A DNA stretch of 64,000 nt from an uncultured Ruminiclostridium sp. (GCA_947594425.1 CANQED010000012.1:1-64000); one strand, 5' to 3'. Shown: positions 42,296-51,932, counted from the first letter of the stretch. The notes: generated by a model not told the origin, from the letters alone. Translations and numbers: made by a program.

Positions 42296-45200
42296 GTGAA
42301 TTATATCAATAAAAGCAAGCTTAAGAGAATAACCGCATTAGCTTTAGCGGTGGTGATGTCGGCACAAATATTTACCGGCTGCTCCGACACCGCGACAAGC
42401 TCCGACACCGGGTCGGGAGCGGTTTCGAGCACGCAGTCCGAGACCTTGTCGGACGGCGTGTCGGATACATCTTCCGATACGACCGATGAAGAAAATGACG
42501 TTATCGAGGCGAGCAGCGTCGAATTTAACGAGAGCGGAGAGTACGCCACGACGCTTACCTCCGCAGAGATCGACCTCTCCGACGTTAAGGCTGAGGACGT
42601 CACCGTATCTTATGATATTGTAGACGTTGACGGTTACTTAGACGCACAGGAAAAGGCGGAGCAGGATTACGAGGACGCTTTGAACGCTTTGGCAGAAAGC
42701 GTGTTAAACTCGGAGGAGGATGAGGATCTCAGCGATATGACGCTTCCCGAAGTCGAGCTGATAGATATCGAGAAGTATGTATCCTCTAAAAATGTCGAGG
42801 TAAAGAGCGTAAGCGCCGAAAAGGATAAGTTAGAGCTGTCCTTTACCGACCACGACGCTGCAACCGAGCTGACGGGCTATTACACGATCAGCTTAAATAA
42901 AAAGTATAACGACGAGGACATTACGGTCGACCTCAGCGTTAATTTTAAGGAATTTCAGCTTACGCCTAATATAGAGTATGTACTGTCTAACGCCGAGGAG
43001 ACAAGGCTCACCCTTGAGCTTAACGACGGGTCTTTCGCGGATAACGTTACTAAAGACGATATAACTCTCTCGGGCTCGTTTGAGGATATGAAGATAGACG
43101 GCCTCAGTTGCTCGGGCAAGAACCTTACCATGCAGCTTGTCGGCAAACCGACAAAGCCCGACGGGCTCGCCTACGTCGACGGCGTCGTTTCGGTAAGACC
43201 GCAGGCGGTAAAAGAGGCGGGCAACGAGATAAGAGCTTTCGTTCCGATAGAGCTTGTTTCTAACAGCTTTGACGCGTCCACACTTAAGGCGGACGGCGAC
43301 AAGGTGACCGCCGAGCTCGAGCTTATCGGTACCGCAAAGCCGCTCGACGAGCTTAAAGCCGAGGATATCAAGTTTGAAAACGACGTTACGGTCAATGAAG
43401 TTAAAAAGGTAGACGACACCCACGTCAAGCTCACCATGACGGTAAACGGCACAAAGGACGCAAATTCGGCGGCGGATATCTTAAATGACCAAAAGCTGAC
43501 GATAGCCGACGACGAGCTTACCGTATCTTCGGCAAAGGCACACTTCTACCCCGTATTCGACGCTATAGAGGCGGACGGCGACGATCTTAAATTTACGATC
43601 ATCGCATACGTTGAAAACGGCTCGTTCTCGGACGATATAAAGGCTGAGCAGGTAACGCTCGGCGAGGACTTTGAAAGCGGCAAGGTCGTATCCGCCGAAA
43701 AGCAAAACGATACCACCGCCCGGATAGTCTTTACCGTTCCCGCAAACGGACAGACAGCCGAAGAATTCAGCTTTGACGGCAGCATCACCTTAAAGGCGGG
43801 CGCGATGAACAGCGCTTGGGGCGACGCCTCGGACGAAGATTATACCTATTCGAGAAATTTCAGCATGGAGAGCTTGGGAAGAGTAGGTATCGGCGACTCC
43901 TTTTTCGGCGCTAATGCTCAGTTTAGCATTGATTTCCCGTTCGGCGGTATTCCGGGCGGCACTGACCTGATGACTATCAATGCCCTTTTTAACACGCATT
44001 ATGAGTTTTTTTCACGCATTGACGGCTCCAGTACGGAAATTTGGGCTTTCCGCAACAGACTGAACGAAATTGTCAGCCGAAACGTCATACCGGCCGATAT
44101 GGATGTACTCAGGTCGCAGACAAGTGCGATCTCTAAATTGAGAAACGTTGTGAATGTTCAGTATGTGGGTATGGCGATGAACACCTTGGGTCTCGGTCTT
44201 ATGGCGGTATCGTTCTGCTCCGACCTCGGACTTTTCGGTGAGAATAAAGAGGCTATTGACGCGTTCAAAAAGACCGAGCAGAGGACTGCGGAGCTTAAAG
44301 AGGCAGTACAGGACGAATATCACAGGCTGTGCGGGCTTAAAGAGGCGGCGCTGCGCAGCGTAGTGACCGAGTTTGAAGTAAGGCTCGGCGACCTGCAGCA
44401 GTACATCGACATCTGCCGCGCATATTTTAACGAAAAATGCTGCGACGACCTCGGTGTTGAAATGCCGGATGTGATCCTTCCGGACGAGACCGCGTCACAG
44501 TTCAGCTATGACTTATCCGTGGCTCTTACCGACGCGTGCAGAAATAAGGACGCGGGATACGAAAGCTATCAGCAGGACTTTAATATGCTGATTAAGCAGT
44601 TTGACCTCGTTTGCAATCAGCTGCTGCTGAGCGACGGGGGCGACCCGCTGACCGCGTTAGATCAGGCTTATGCTAATATAGACAACTTCTCCACCACCTC
44701 TTACAGGATAAGAAAGGCTTATCGCGCGAGCGTAATCAGCACCCTCGAGCAGGCGATGAACCTTATCCGCTGGTACAAGCTCGCAAGCTACAAGTTTGAG
44801 ACCGACGACGACGATATGCTGGTCATCCATGAGGGTGAAAACGGCGAAGAGGATTATTACATCCTTGATGAGGATACGGTAGATACTACCGACGAGGATC
44901 TGTACGACGATGCTGTAAAGCGCCTCGTCGATATGCCTATCTATGACGAGGACGACAGCCTTGCCCAGTATGAAAAGGAATACGGCTTGACTCCCGACCC
45001 CGCCGAGAGCGCCGAAACCAAGATGTTAAATTCCGACTACTACAATATGTTCTATAATATTCTGACCGGCTATGGGGCTAAAACCGATCAGGACGCTCCT
45101 TATGCACGACAGATCGCCGCAAGAAATTATCTCACGCGTTATCCCGAGGAGCTTGAGGCCATGGAAAAGGAATATACCATCAATATCGAAAACAAGGACA

Positions 45201-45844
45201 TCTCGGATTATTCCAACGAGTTGTTCTCCGAAAGAGAATCCTGCTCGCAGATGGCGAATATAACCGTCGACAACGATTATATCGCTACCTCCTACGTCAC
45301 CGTAAACGACAACGAGCCTAACGGGCACTGGTCGACCGACTCGTATAAGGAGATACTCACATATTTCACCACTCCGGGCTCGGTAGTCCAGCGCGAGAAG
45401 AAAGAGGAAAAGCCCTACTGCTACTCGCTGAACACAACGATAAGCGCGGTGGATAACTGCTATACCTCGGACAGCCAGTTCAGAGCTTATACAAACTACA
45501 CCGACTTGCAGGTATCAGAGTTCTACAACAGGCTGAATGACAGCGGCAGGACATTGCTCGAGGAGCTTACCAACGCGGGCGTGGTAATAAGCAAGGATTA
45601 CGCCGATCTGTCGACGGCGCGCGGCGAGGGCGGCGACAACGAGGATCCTAACAACCTGTACGGTATTGCGCTTACCCACAGCTCCGGCAAGACCGGCGGA
45701 CTTATCAAGAAGTCGTGGAACACCTACGCTAACCTTTGCTACTGGGACGCAAAGAAAAAGGACGACATCTGCAAAAATCGCACTATGGTATGGCACGGAC
45801 GCAATAATACGGCGGTAAATAAAATCGCGGTGTTAATTCCGTAA
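42296..45844 (+). CDS. Giant lipoprotein, paralogue of the upstream gene
   Basis: A 1182-residue lipoprotein starting with GTG at 42296 (strong AAGGAGGGT). Lipobox FTGC (Cys about residue 29), Ser/Thr/Asp linker, then about 420 residues of beta-sandwich modules that repeat a pattern (AKPLDELKAEDIKF, PDGLAYVDGVVSVRP, LKFTIIAYVENGSFSDDIK), then a helical region (about 530-800) and a mixed C-terminal domain ending in WKSWNTYANLCYWD-like Trp/Tyr-rich sequence. It is about 60 residues longer than its partner because of an inserted coiled region. No known family is recognised. It lies 19 bp after the partner gene and before the clostripain gene. Confidence 0.8.
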   Translation: MNYINKSKLKRITALALAVVMSAQIFTGCSDTATSSDTGSGAVSSTQSETLSDGVSDTSSDTTDEENDVIEASSVEFNESGEYATTLTSAEIDLSDVKAEDVTVSYDIVDVDGYLDAQEKAEQDYEDALNALAESVLNSEEDEDLSDMTLPEVELIDIEKYVSSKNVEVKSVSAEKDKLELSFTDHDAATELTGYYTISLNKKYNDEDITVDLSVNFKEFQLTPNIEYVLSNAEETRLTLELNDGSFADNVTKDDITLSGSFEDMKIDGLSCSGKNLTMQLVGKPTKPDGLAYVDGVVSVRPQAVKEAGNEIRAFVPIELVSNSFDASTLKADGDKVTAELELIGTAKPLDELKAEDIKFENDVTVNEVKKVDDTHVKLTMTVNGTKDANSAADILNDQKLTIADDELTVSSAKAHFYPVFDAIEADGDDLKFTIIAYVENGSFSDDIKAEQVTLGEDFESGKVVSAEKQNDTTARIVFTVPANGQTAEEFSFDGSITLKAGAMNSAWGDASDEDYTYSRNFSMESLGRVGIGDSFFGANAQFSIDFPFGGIPGGTDLMTINALFNTHYEFFSRIDGSSTEIWAFRNRLNEIVSRNVIPADMDVLRSQTSAISKLRNVVNVQYVGMAMNTLGLGLMAVSFCSDLGLFGENKEAIDAFKKTEQRTAELKEAVQDEYHRLCGLKEAALRSVVTEFEVRLGDLQQYIDICRAYFNEKCCDDLGVEMPDVILPDETASQFSYDLSVALTDACRNKDAGYESYQQDFNMLIKQFDLVCNQLLLSDGGDPLTALDQAYANIDNFSTTSYRIRKAYRASVISTLEQAMNLIRWYKLASYKFETDDDDMLVIHEGENGEEDYYILDEDTVDTTDEDLYDDAVKRLVDMPIYDEDDSLAQYEKEYGLTPDPAESAETKMLNSDYYNMFYNILTGYGAKTDQDAPYARQIAARNYLTRYPEELEAMEKEYTINIENKDISDYSNELFSERESCSQMANITVDNDYIATSYVTVNDNEPNGHWSTDSYKEILTYFTTPGSVVQREKKEEKPYCYSLNTTISAVDNCYTSDSQFRAYTNYTDLQVSEFYNRLNDSGRTLLEELTNAGVVISKDYADLSTARGEGGDNEDPNNLYGIALTHSSGKTGGLIKKSWNTYANLCYWDAKKKDDICKNRTMVWHGRNNTAVNKIAVLIP

Positions 45845-45886
45845 GTGCTGACATTTTTCCATGGCAGGTGTAAAATATTATAAACA

Positions 45887-45921
45887 AGGGCGGATAGAAA
45901 CCGAGGTTTTTATCCCGCCCT
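45887..45921 (+). other. Intergenic hairpin before the protease gene
   Basis: Arms AGGGCGGATA (45887-45896) and TATCCCGCCCT (45911-45921, one bulged C) around a 14 nt loop. No T-run follows directly, so it may act as a processing or attenuation site rather than a terminator. Confidence 0.45.
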
Positions 45922-45960
45922 ATGGTTTTATGGGAATTAGAGCCGATAAGAGGAGCAGCC

Positions 45961-48039
45961 GTGAAGTTAAGAAATCTCAGCGTTAAATTAATAGCTTTAC
46001 TGACAGCGGCGGTAATGTCTGCCGCGGCACTATCGGGCTGCTCTATGCCCAAAATCGAAAGCAATATAACCGACAGCACGACGCAGAGCCTCGCCTCGGG
46101 TGAAAGCACAGCGGAAAGCGACCCCTCGGGCGAAAGCGATACCTCAAGCGCAGTCAGCGCAGAGCCCCTCGACAGCCGCACCGTGCTGATATATATGTGC
46201 GGCTCTAACCTCGAGACGACTTTCGGCGCGGCGACCAAAAATATAGCCGAGATGCTGTCAGTAAAGCTCCCCGACGATGTAAACGTAGTGATAGAGACCG
46301 GCGGCGCAAAAAAGTGGCGGGGCTATGACATCCCCTCCGATAAGCTTTGCCGCTATTTGATAAAAAATGGCAAGCTGATACCGCTCAGCAAGATAGAGCG
46401 CACGAATATGGGCTATAAAAATACATTCGCCGATTTTTTGGAGTACGGCTTTGAGACTTTCCCCGCGAAAAAGACCGCCGTCATACTGTGGGACCACGGC
46501 AGCGGCTGTATCAGCGGCATGATAAGCGACGAGAATTACAGCGGCGGCTCGCTCGGCATAGACGAGATAAGCTCGGCGCTAACCGACGCTATTCAAAAAT
46601 ATAACGCTAACGTCGACCTTATCAGTATGGACGCATGCCTTATGGCAAATTTTGAGACCGCCTGCGCGGTCAAGGACTGCGCGGATTATCTGCTCGCCTC
46701 TGAGGAGATAGAGCCGACGGGCGGCTGGGATTATAAGGCGCTGCTCAGCGCTATAGCCAAGAATAAAAACGCCTCCGCCATGGATATAGGGAAAGCCGCC
46801 TGTGACGGATTTTACGATAAATATTCCGACTTAGCGGACAGGTACGCCACGCTGTCGCTTATCGACCTTTCGCAGATGGACAAGGTGTCGAGCGCATTTA
46901 ACGACGCGCTCGGCGCGCTGCTGCAAGACGAGATAAAGCTTAAGGATATACGCACCGTCGCCGACAGCGCAAACCACGCCTGCAAGTGCGGCGCGTACTC
47001 CGAGCGCACCGGCTATTCTAACCTAATAGATATGTCGGACTTTGCCGAATATTACGGCAGCATGCGCGGTAATGACGATTTTGCCGACATCGTGTCAAGC
47101 TGTATAGCTTATTCCGTCGCCGCAGGAAATGGCGAGGAGCACGACGGGTTGTCATTTTATTACCCGCTAAATTACAACGATAAGAGCTTTGAAAAATACT
47201 ACAATGATATATGCGACGTCCCCGCCTATGAATCGTATCTTAAGCAGGTGTTCGAGAACATTCCAGAAAACGCGATAGAGTTTAAGGACGTATCGGTGAC
47301 CGAGGACGGCGCGCTTAAGGTCGAGGTGACGGACGAGTCTTTGCCGTATATTCTCGATAAGCAGTATATACTCTTTGAGATACCGGTTTTTAACGAAGAA
47401 GCGCTCGAAGATCACAGTAAATTAAATCTGTTCAGAATGATCGGCGTTGATAATGATATCGAAACTCTAAACGACGGCAAGACGTATATAAGCAATTTTA
47501 GGGGAATAACCCTAACGCTGAACGGGGTGGAGCTGTTTTACAACTATATAGGAAAGACCCACGACAGCTATATTTTTGAAGCACCCATGATAGTAAACGG
47601 CAAGTCCTCCAACCTGCGCTTTGCTTTCGTATTCGACGAAGACGACTTTAATAACGGGCATTATGAAATAATCGGGCTGTGGGACGGTATCGAGTATTCT
47701 ACAGGTATGCTTGATAAGGGCTTTCAGCCGTTAGAGCCCGATGACGTCGTCGAGGTATTCGACATTACGGCGGGCAGCACCGTATCCGACGATGACGATG
47801 AAGATGACGATGATACTATAAAAGTGCCGAAAAACCCCGACGGCTACACAATTACCGAAGAGCCGCTGAAAGGCGAGTATTATCTGTACAAATTCGACCT
47901 GATAGATATCTACGGCAGGCCGTCCGAGCAGCAAATAAACGCCATTTTCCGTATGACAAAGTCGTATGACGAATTAAAAGAGCACCCGCTCCCCGACGGA
48001 GAATACGCCGCTGAGGCTGTGGCGGTGTGGGTGGAGTGA
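45961..48039 (+). CDS. Clostripain-family (C11) lipoprotein peptidase
   Basis: A 692-residue lipoprotein starting with GTG at 45961 (AGAGGAGC upstream), lipobox LSGC. The C11 peptidase domain begins TVLIYMCGSNLE and carries the catalytic pair: His in ILWDHGSG and Cys in SMDACLM. The peptidase part ends at about residue 400; a C-terminal region of about 270 residues with beta strands (EVTDESLPYILDKQYILFEI, DSYIFEAPMIV) and an Asp-rich stretch (SDDDDEDDDD) follows. C11 enzymes cleave after Arg or Lys and are often Ca-dependent; the acidic stretch may bind Ca. The protein is anchored outside and may process the giant lipoproteins encoded before it; that is inference. Confidence 0.85.
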   Translation: MKLRNLSVKLIALLTAAVMSAAALSGCSMPKIESNITDSTTQSLASGESTAESDPSGESDTSSAVSAEPLDSRTVLIYMCGSNLETTFGAATKNIAEMLSVKLPDDVNVVIETGGAKKWRGYDIPSDKLCRYLIKNGKLIPLSKIERTNMGYKNTFADFLEYGFETFPAKKTAVILWDHGSGCISGMISDENYSGGSLGIDEISSALTDAIQKYNANVDLISMDACLMANFETACAVKDCADYLLASEEIEPTGGWDYKALLSAIAKNKNASAMDIGKAACDGFYDKYSDLADRYATLSLIDLSQMDKVSSAFNDALGALLQDEIKLKDIRTVADSANHACKCGAYSERTGYSNLIDMSDFAEYYGSMRGNDDFADIVSSCIAYSVAAGNGEEHDGLSFYYPLNYNDKSFEKYYNDICDVPAYESYLKQVFENIPENAIEFKDVSVTEDGALKVEVTDESLPYILDKQYILFEIPVFNEEALEDHSKLNLFRMIGVDNDIETLNDGKTYISNFRGITLTLNGVELFYNYIGKTHDSYIFEAPMIVNGKSSNLRFAFVFDEDDFNNGHYEIIGLWDGIEYSTGMLDKGFQPLEPDDVVEVFDITAGSTVSDDDDEDDDDTIKVPKNPDGYTITEEPLKGEYYLYKFDLIDIYGRPSEQQINAIFRMTKSYDELKEHPLPDGEYAAEAVAVWVE

Positions 48040-48088
48040 TAAGCCGCGCCATTTATTGAATTTTTTTAAAAAAAGTGAATTTTTAGTG

Positions 48089-48117
48089 TTGACAAATGCA
48101 AAATTTTTTGGTATAAT
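48089..48117 (+). promoter_or_regulatory. Sigma-A promoter of tRNA-Lys
   Basis: TTGACA (48089-48094), 17 bp, TATAAT (48112-48117), placed directly before the tRNA. Confidence 0.9.
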
Positions 48118-48138
48118 AAAGTGCGTTATGCAGAACAA

Positions 48139-48214
48139 GAGCCACTAGCTCAGGCGGCAGAGCACCTGCCTTTTAAGCAGGGTGTCCCGGGTTCGATTCC
48201 CGGGTGGCTCACCA
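48139..48214 (+). tRNA. tRNA-Lys (TTT)
   Basis: A full cloverleaf: acceptor GAGCCAC/GTGGCTC, D-arm GCTCAGGCGGCAGAGC, anticodon stem CCTGC/GCAGG with loop CTTTTAA (anticodon TTT, bases 48172-48174), T-arm CCCGGGTTCGATTCCCGGG, and encoded CCA end. It stands alone between a perfect promoter and a terminator. Confidence 0.97.
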
Positions 48215-48220
48215 GCGCGA

Positions 48221-48269
48221 CCCCGCACGGCAAGCCGATTTAAGGACAGCCGGGCGGGGACAATTTTTT
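48221..48269 (+). terminator. Terminator of tRNA-Lys
   Basis: Stem CCCCGC (48221-48226) with GCGGGG (48254-48259) and an inner CGGC/GCCG hairpin, then ACAATTTTTT. Confidence 0.7.
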
Positions 48270-48291
48270 GTTACGGTGAACACATACGCGC

Positions 48292-48364
48292 GAAAATGTA
48301 ATGCAAAATCACGCTTAAGAGCTGCGGATCAGACGTGCAGCACTGTTAAATCGCATTACATTTC
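48292..48364. other. Inverted repeat downstream of tRNA-Lys
   Basis: AAATGTAATGC (48294-48304) pairs with GCATTACATTT (48353-48363), with an inner GCTGC/GCAGC pairing. It could be a structured RNA or a scar of an inserted element. The rest of 48215-48506 shows no gene. Confidence 0.4.
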
Positions 48365-48506
48365 TTAAGCAGCTGTTCTACAGAGAATTTGATTTACTTC
48401 TGAATATTTTTCCTTTCTGTTTTAGCAGCGCTGTATGCTGAGCTATTTACAGAATGACTGCTTTGATTTTTTTCTTTGGTGCAAAAATAGGATTATTCTT
48501 GCAGCG

Positions 48507-49133
48507 TCATATCTCTCGCCTTTTATAGAATGTTATAGATAAAGCCCATGACATAGCGTAAAGCCCGCACCCGACAAGAAACAGGCACAGCAAAAGCGTA
48601 TTCAAATCAATTTTGATAATAGGGTTTTCCGTAAACAGATTGGAAACAATCACAGCGCCTGCGCAAAATAGCCCGACAATAACAAAATAAACAATTCTTC
48701 CTTTCTCTGTGCCAAACTTAAAAATAAAAGGCAGACACAAAGAGACGGAAAAGAACATCAATATGCTCATCGCAAACAGTATCACGAGCAGGCGCTCCGA
48801 ATTGAATGTTCCGCCCGCGGCCATTTTGACCGTCTGTATGATACCTGTTGCCAGCAGAATTGCAAGCATGGTCAACAAGCCCGTCAGATATTTGCAAGAC
48901 ACGAGCTGCCCTTTTGTATAAGGCAGCGTGCCGCTGTATCGAGTCCAGCCGTTGCGTTCGTCATAGCTTTGAAGAGTGATTGGTATCATTACGCACAAAA
49001 GGCATGGGTAAAGCACAATGAATAAGTTATAATCGCTTACGCAGGAGAGCGCAAGAAACACGACCGTAATCAGCAAATAAGCCCGACAATACTTTTTTAT
49101 CAGAAACCATTCTTTTATAAGCAAACCTGTCAT
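48507..49133 (-). CDS. ABC-2 type permease (YtrA-linked)
   Basis: A 208-residue membrane protein with about six helices (AYLLITVVFLALSCVSDYNL, FIVLYPCLLCVMIPITLQ, YLTGLLTMLAILLATGIIQ, LVILFAMSILMFFSVSLCLP, VYFVIVGLFCAGAVIVSNLF, LLLCLFLVGCGLYAMSWAL) in the ABC-2 pattern of the 200-residue type seen with YtrA-regulated transporters. Its ATG directly abuts the stop of the ATPase gene. It forms the membrane part of a small ABC exporter controlled by the GntR regulator at 49970. Confidence 0.85.
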   Translation of the reverse strand: MTGLLIKEWFLIKKYCRAYLLITVVFLALSCVSDYNLFIVLYPCLLCVMIPITLQSYDERNGWTRYSGTLPYTKGQLVSCKYLTGLLTMLAILLATGIIQTVKMAAGGTFNSERLLVILFAMSILMFFSVSLCLPFIFKFGTEKGRIVYFVIVGLFCAGAVIVSNLFTENPIIKIDLNTLLLCLFLVGCGLYAMSWALSITFYKRREI

Positions 49134-49973
49134 TTATACCGCCTCCTTTACCATAAACACAAACAGTTCCTCAATGCTGACAGGGCTTACTCTTACGCCG
49201 CTCGGCATAGCATTTCGCACCACAAGTGCCTGTGTGCCGTATGGATTTTTCTTTTCAAATTTGATCGCATTCGGCGGGAAATTACGGAGTTCTTCCTCCG
49301 TGCAATGGATCATACCGTATTTGGCAAGCAGCCGGTCTTTCTCCTCGCAAAGCAGTAATTTCCCTTTGTGCAAAAAAGCCACATAATCGCACAATTTTTC
49401 AAGATCACTGACAATATGAGAGGATATTAAAACGGCGTGTTTTTCTTCTCTTGTAAAATCCATCAGCATTTCTACGACCTCATCTCGCACGATCGGGTCA
49501 AGCCCCGATGTCGGTTCGTCAAGGAGCAAAAGGCGCGGATCGTGAGATAACGCCACTACTATTCCCAGCTTCATTTTCATTCCGCGGGAAAAATCCTTAA
49601 ACGGTTTTCGTTCCGGCAGCGACATCTTTTTAATCAGCGATTGATACCGATCCTGCCTCCAGTTTTTGAAAGTGTGACGCATTACCTGCCCAACCTGTCT
49701 TACCGTGAGGCATTCGGGAATACCGATGTCGTCGAGAACGACCCCGATCTCTTCTTTTAGATCGATATTCTCCGTATTGTCCTTTCCGAGCAGGGAGATA
49801 CTTCCGCCATCTTTATGGATCATATCAAGAATTAGCTTGATCGTTGTGCTTTTTCCGGCTCCGTTTTCTCCAACAAGTCCCATAATACAGCCTTCCGGTA
49901 AAACTAAATTTAAATGATCAAGTGTAAAACCGGAATACGATTTTGTCAAGTCTTTAATTTCAATTGCATTCAT
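49134..49973 (-). CDS. ABC transporter ATP-binding protein (YtrA-linked)
   Basis: A 279-residue ATPase with Walker A GLVGENGAGKST, signature FSRGMKMKL (a variant of the usual SGG form), Walker B LLLLDEP and H-loop SSHIV. The last 60 residues are a C-terminal extension. In the same operon as a YtrA-type regulator upstream (4 bp overlap) and the permease downstream. The set resembles the ytr-type exporters that respond to cell-wall-acting compounds; substrate unknown. Confidence 0.9.
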   Translation of the reverse strand: MNAIEIKDLTKSYSGFTLDHLNLVLPEGCIMGLVGENGAGKSTTIKLILDMIHKDGGSISLLGKDNTENIDLKEEIGVVLDDIGIPECLTVRQVGQVMRHTFKNWRQDRYQSLIKKMSLPERKPFKDFSRGMKMKLGIVVALSHDPRLLLLDEPTSGLDPIVRDEVVEMLMDFTREEKHAVLISSHIVSDLEKLCDYVAFLHKGKLLLCEEKDRLLAKYGMIHCTEEELRNFPPNAIKFEKKNPYGTQALVVRNAMPSGVRVSPVSIEELFVFMVKEAV

Positions 49974-50347
49974 TCTTGTCCCTCCATACCGAAATTGATC
50001 ATTTCAATAATATCTTTCTTGCTCAGATTGCATGTTGCGGCAAGCTTTATAATCTCGTCAATGTGATCTTCGATCTTTTTTAGATTTTCTTCTCGCAGCA
50101 GCTCCACATTCTTTGGTGCCACAAAGCAACCTTTCCCCGGAACTGTATAAAGAAACCCGTCTTTTTCGAGCTCTTCATAAGCCCGTTTGGTTGTAATAAA
50201 GCTTATCCGCAAATCCTTCGCCAGTCCACGAATTGACGGCAACATCTCATCTTCATTTAATGAGCCGCTTATAATTTGACTTTTGATCTGCGAATAGATC
50301 TGATCGTAAATCGGCGTTCCGCTTCGATTGTCGATTAGAATATGCAC
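49970..50347 (-). CDS. GntR family regulator (YtrA type)
   Basis: A 125-residue regulator with a GntR winged helix-turn-helix (residues about 8-75: DQIYSQIKSQIISGSLNEDE, then LPSIRGLAKDLRISFITTKR) and a short helical tail of about 45 residues, the hallmark of the YtrA subfamily, which lacks the large effector domain. It is the first gene of the ABC operon. A palindrome covering the -10 box upstream (50369-50389) fits self-repression. Confidence 0.9.
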   Translation of the reverse strand: MHILIDNRSGTPIYDQIYSQIKSQIISGSLNEDEMLPSIRGLAKDLRISFITTKRAYEELEKDGFLYTVPGKGCFVAPKNVELLREENLKKIEDHIDEIIKLAATCNLSKKDIIEMINFGMEGQE

Positions 50348-50368
50348 ACAGCCACCTCAGTAAATATT

Positions 50369-50408
50369 GTATATATTTATTATATACAGTTTAAACATCA
50401 TTGTCAAT
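50369..50408 (-). promoter_or_regulatory. Sigma-A promoter with YtrA-type operator
   Basis: Minus-strand TTGACA (50403-50408), 17 bp, TATAAT (50380-50385). The palindrome TGTATATA-N5-TATATACA (50369-50389) sits on the -10 box, as expected for a self-repressing YtrA regulator. Confidence 0.8.
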
Positions 50409-50510
50409 ACCTACTTCGGATATTTCATCTACGGACGGTGTCGATTGTGCCAAAAAAGAACACGCGAATATATTAGAATGTGCTATAATTGAACTATAGG
50501 GGGTATATTT

Positions 50511-50726
50511 ATGTTCAAGGAAAATTTTTCTCATAATTTAAAATATGCAAGAGAAAATAATAAAATGTCGCAGCAATATGTAGCAGACATTATAAAAACA
50601 TCGAGAACTAATATATCAAAATATGAAAACGGGCAGTTAGAGCCTAATATAGAAACTATAGGTTTATTAGCCGAATTATATGAAGTCAGTATAGACTGGC
50701 TCTTTGAAAATAAAGAAAAGAATTGA
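50511..50726 (+). CDS. Small XRE family regulator
   Basis: A 71-residue helix-turn-helix protein: NLKYARENNKMSQQYVADII, then KTSRTNISKYENGQLEPNIE, a single XRE domain with SIDWLFEN at the end, typical of immunity-type or antitoxin-like repressors. AGGGGGT precedes the ATG. A TATAAT at 50484-50489 and an inverted repeat CTATA-N7-TATAG (50483-50499) lie upstream, and a TATAGTTC sequence reappears just downstream of the gene (near 50745). Stand-alone gene closed by a strong terminator. Confidence 0.85.
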   Translation: MFKENFSHNLKYARENNKMSQQYVADIIKTSRTNISKYENGQLEPNIETIGLLAELYEVSIDWLFENKEKN

Positions 50727-50800
50727 GGTAAAAAATGAAAGAATTATAGTTCGGGCTAAGACGGTTTTATATTATATGTTCTACCCCTATTGGCTCACCA

Positions 50801-50842
50801 AACAACTGCCGAACGGTTTCCCCGTTCGGCAGTTGTTTTTTT
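50801..50842. terminator. Strong bidirectional terminator
   Basis: A perfect 16 bp stem (AACAACTGCCGAACGG, 50801-50816, with its complement at 50822-50837), 5 nt loop, followed by Ts. It lies between the convergent XRE and hydrolase genes. Confidence 0.9.
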
Positions 50843-50861
50843 ATGCTGTGAGTATATCGCT

Positions 50862-51917
50862 CTATTTGCTTTTCTTCCCCCTAACCGCCGAGTCGAAAAA
50901 CTCCGCCGCCTTAGCCATAAGTTCACCGTCGAGCTCGTGGTAGAGGTGCTTGTCCCCGTTTTCGGCGTAAAAGCTGACGCGCTGTGCGCGCGTCCCGCTG
51001 CCGTGGTATTCTTCGATAAAATGGTTCTCGAGGTCGGCTTTATGCCGTATCGAGTCGTCGCTGTTCATAGAATTGTGCCCCTTATTCTTTGCGGAGATAA
51101 AGGATATATTGGGGGTCTTGGTGACGTTGGACAATACGCTGTTTTTAAGGCTGATAACGTCGTCGTCGACGCTGTGGAGTATCATTATCTTCGCGCCGTT
51201 TGCCTCGGCGCGCTTTATCCCCTGCTCGGCGGTATAGCGCGAGCGCTTGCCGAACTTTATCCGCTCATACAGCTTTATATACGGCGAGAGCATATATACG
51301 AACCTGCCGTACATCTTAGCGCCCTCGTCGAGCAGCATATCGGTCGTGCGGTTAAAGCCGCTCTGCACAAATATCCCCTTTATCTTAAAATCCCCGTACA
51401 GGCTGACGGCGGACACCGCGTAGCCGCCCCAGCTGTGCCCGAAAAGCAGTATAGGCAGGTCGGTCTGTATGTACCTAAGCGCCGCGCTTAAATCTATCGC
51501 CGACTGCGGCAAACCTCTAAGGTTCTTTCCGCCGCTCATATGGCTGCCGGTATTGTCGTAGGCGAAAATTTTATACCCCCGCTCGGCAAAATACGCTATC
51601 TGCGGCAGATAGCTCAAATGCCCGTCAAATATCCCGTGGGCGAAAACTATCAGAGCCTTAAACTCTTTGTAATTTTTATTATAATAATAACAGCCCGTAT
51701 AGCTGTATTTTTTCTCGGAGGGAAATGTCACCGACTGCGCGATAAGGTCGGGATAGTCCGCCGCGTCGGGCAGCAGGGGCGTTTCGTATATCTCGTATCT
51801 TCGACCGAAAATGCCCTCGTACATAATAGCGACCACGCACATTATTATTAAGAATATAAGCACGGGGATAAGCAGCAAGATCCCGACCGAGATAAGAGTT
51901 ACCGTAAGCGTATCCAC
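50862..51917 (-). CDS. Membrane-anchored alpha/beta hydrolase
   Basis: A 351-residue protein with an N-terminal membrane helix (VTLISVGILLLIPVLIFLII) and an alpha/beta-hydrolase domain: oxyanion HGIFDGH, nucleophile GHSWGGYA (Ser about residue 165), an acid region HSVDDDV, and the catalytic His in KGHNSM. It resembles serine aminopeptidase S33-type lipases/esterases. The protein probably sits in the membrane with the hydrolase domain outside or on the membrane surface. It follows glmU by 15 bp on the same strand and so belongs to the DUF6062-glmU operon. Confidence 0.85.
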   Translation of the reverse strand: MDTLTVTLISVGILLLIPVLIFLIIMCVVAIMYEGIFGRRYEIYETPLLPDAADYPDLIAQSVTFPSEKKYSYTGCYYYNKNYKEFKALIVFAHGIFDGHLSYLPQIAYFAERGYKIFAYDNTGSHMSGGKNLRGLPQSAIDLSAALRYIQTDLPILLFGHSWGGYAVSAVSLYGDFKIKGIFVQSGFNRTTDMLLDEGAKMYGRFVYMLSPYIKLYERIKFGKRSRYTAEQGIKRAEANGAKIMILHSVDDDVISLKNSVLSNVTKTPNISFISAKNKGHNSMNSDDSIRHKADLENHFIEEYHGSGTRAQRVSFYAENGDKHLYHELDGELMAKAAEFFDSAVRGKKSK

Positions 51918-51932
51918 GGCGTAAAGTCCCCC

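Noticed and set aside
50719-50748. Tiny frame MKEL after the small XRE gene
   Set aside because: Too short to call; it lies in the leader to the terminator.
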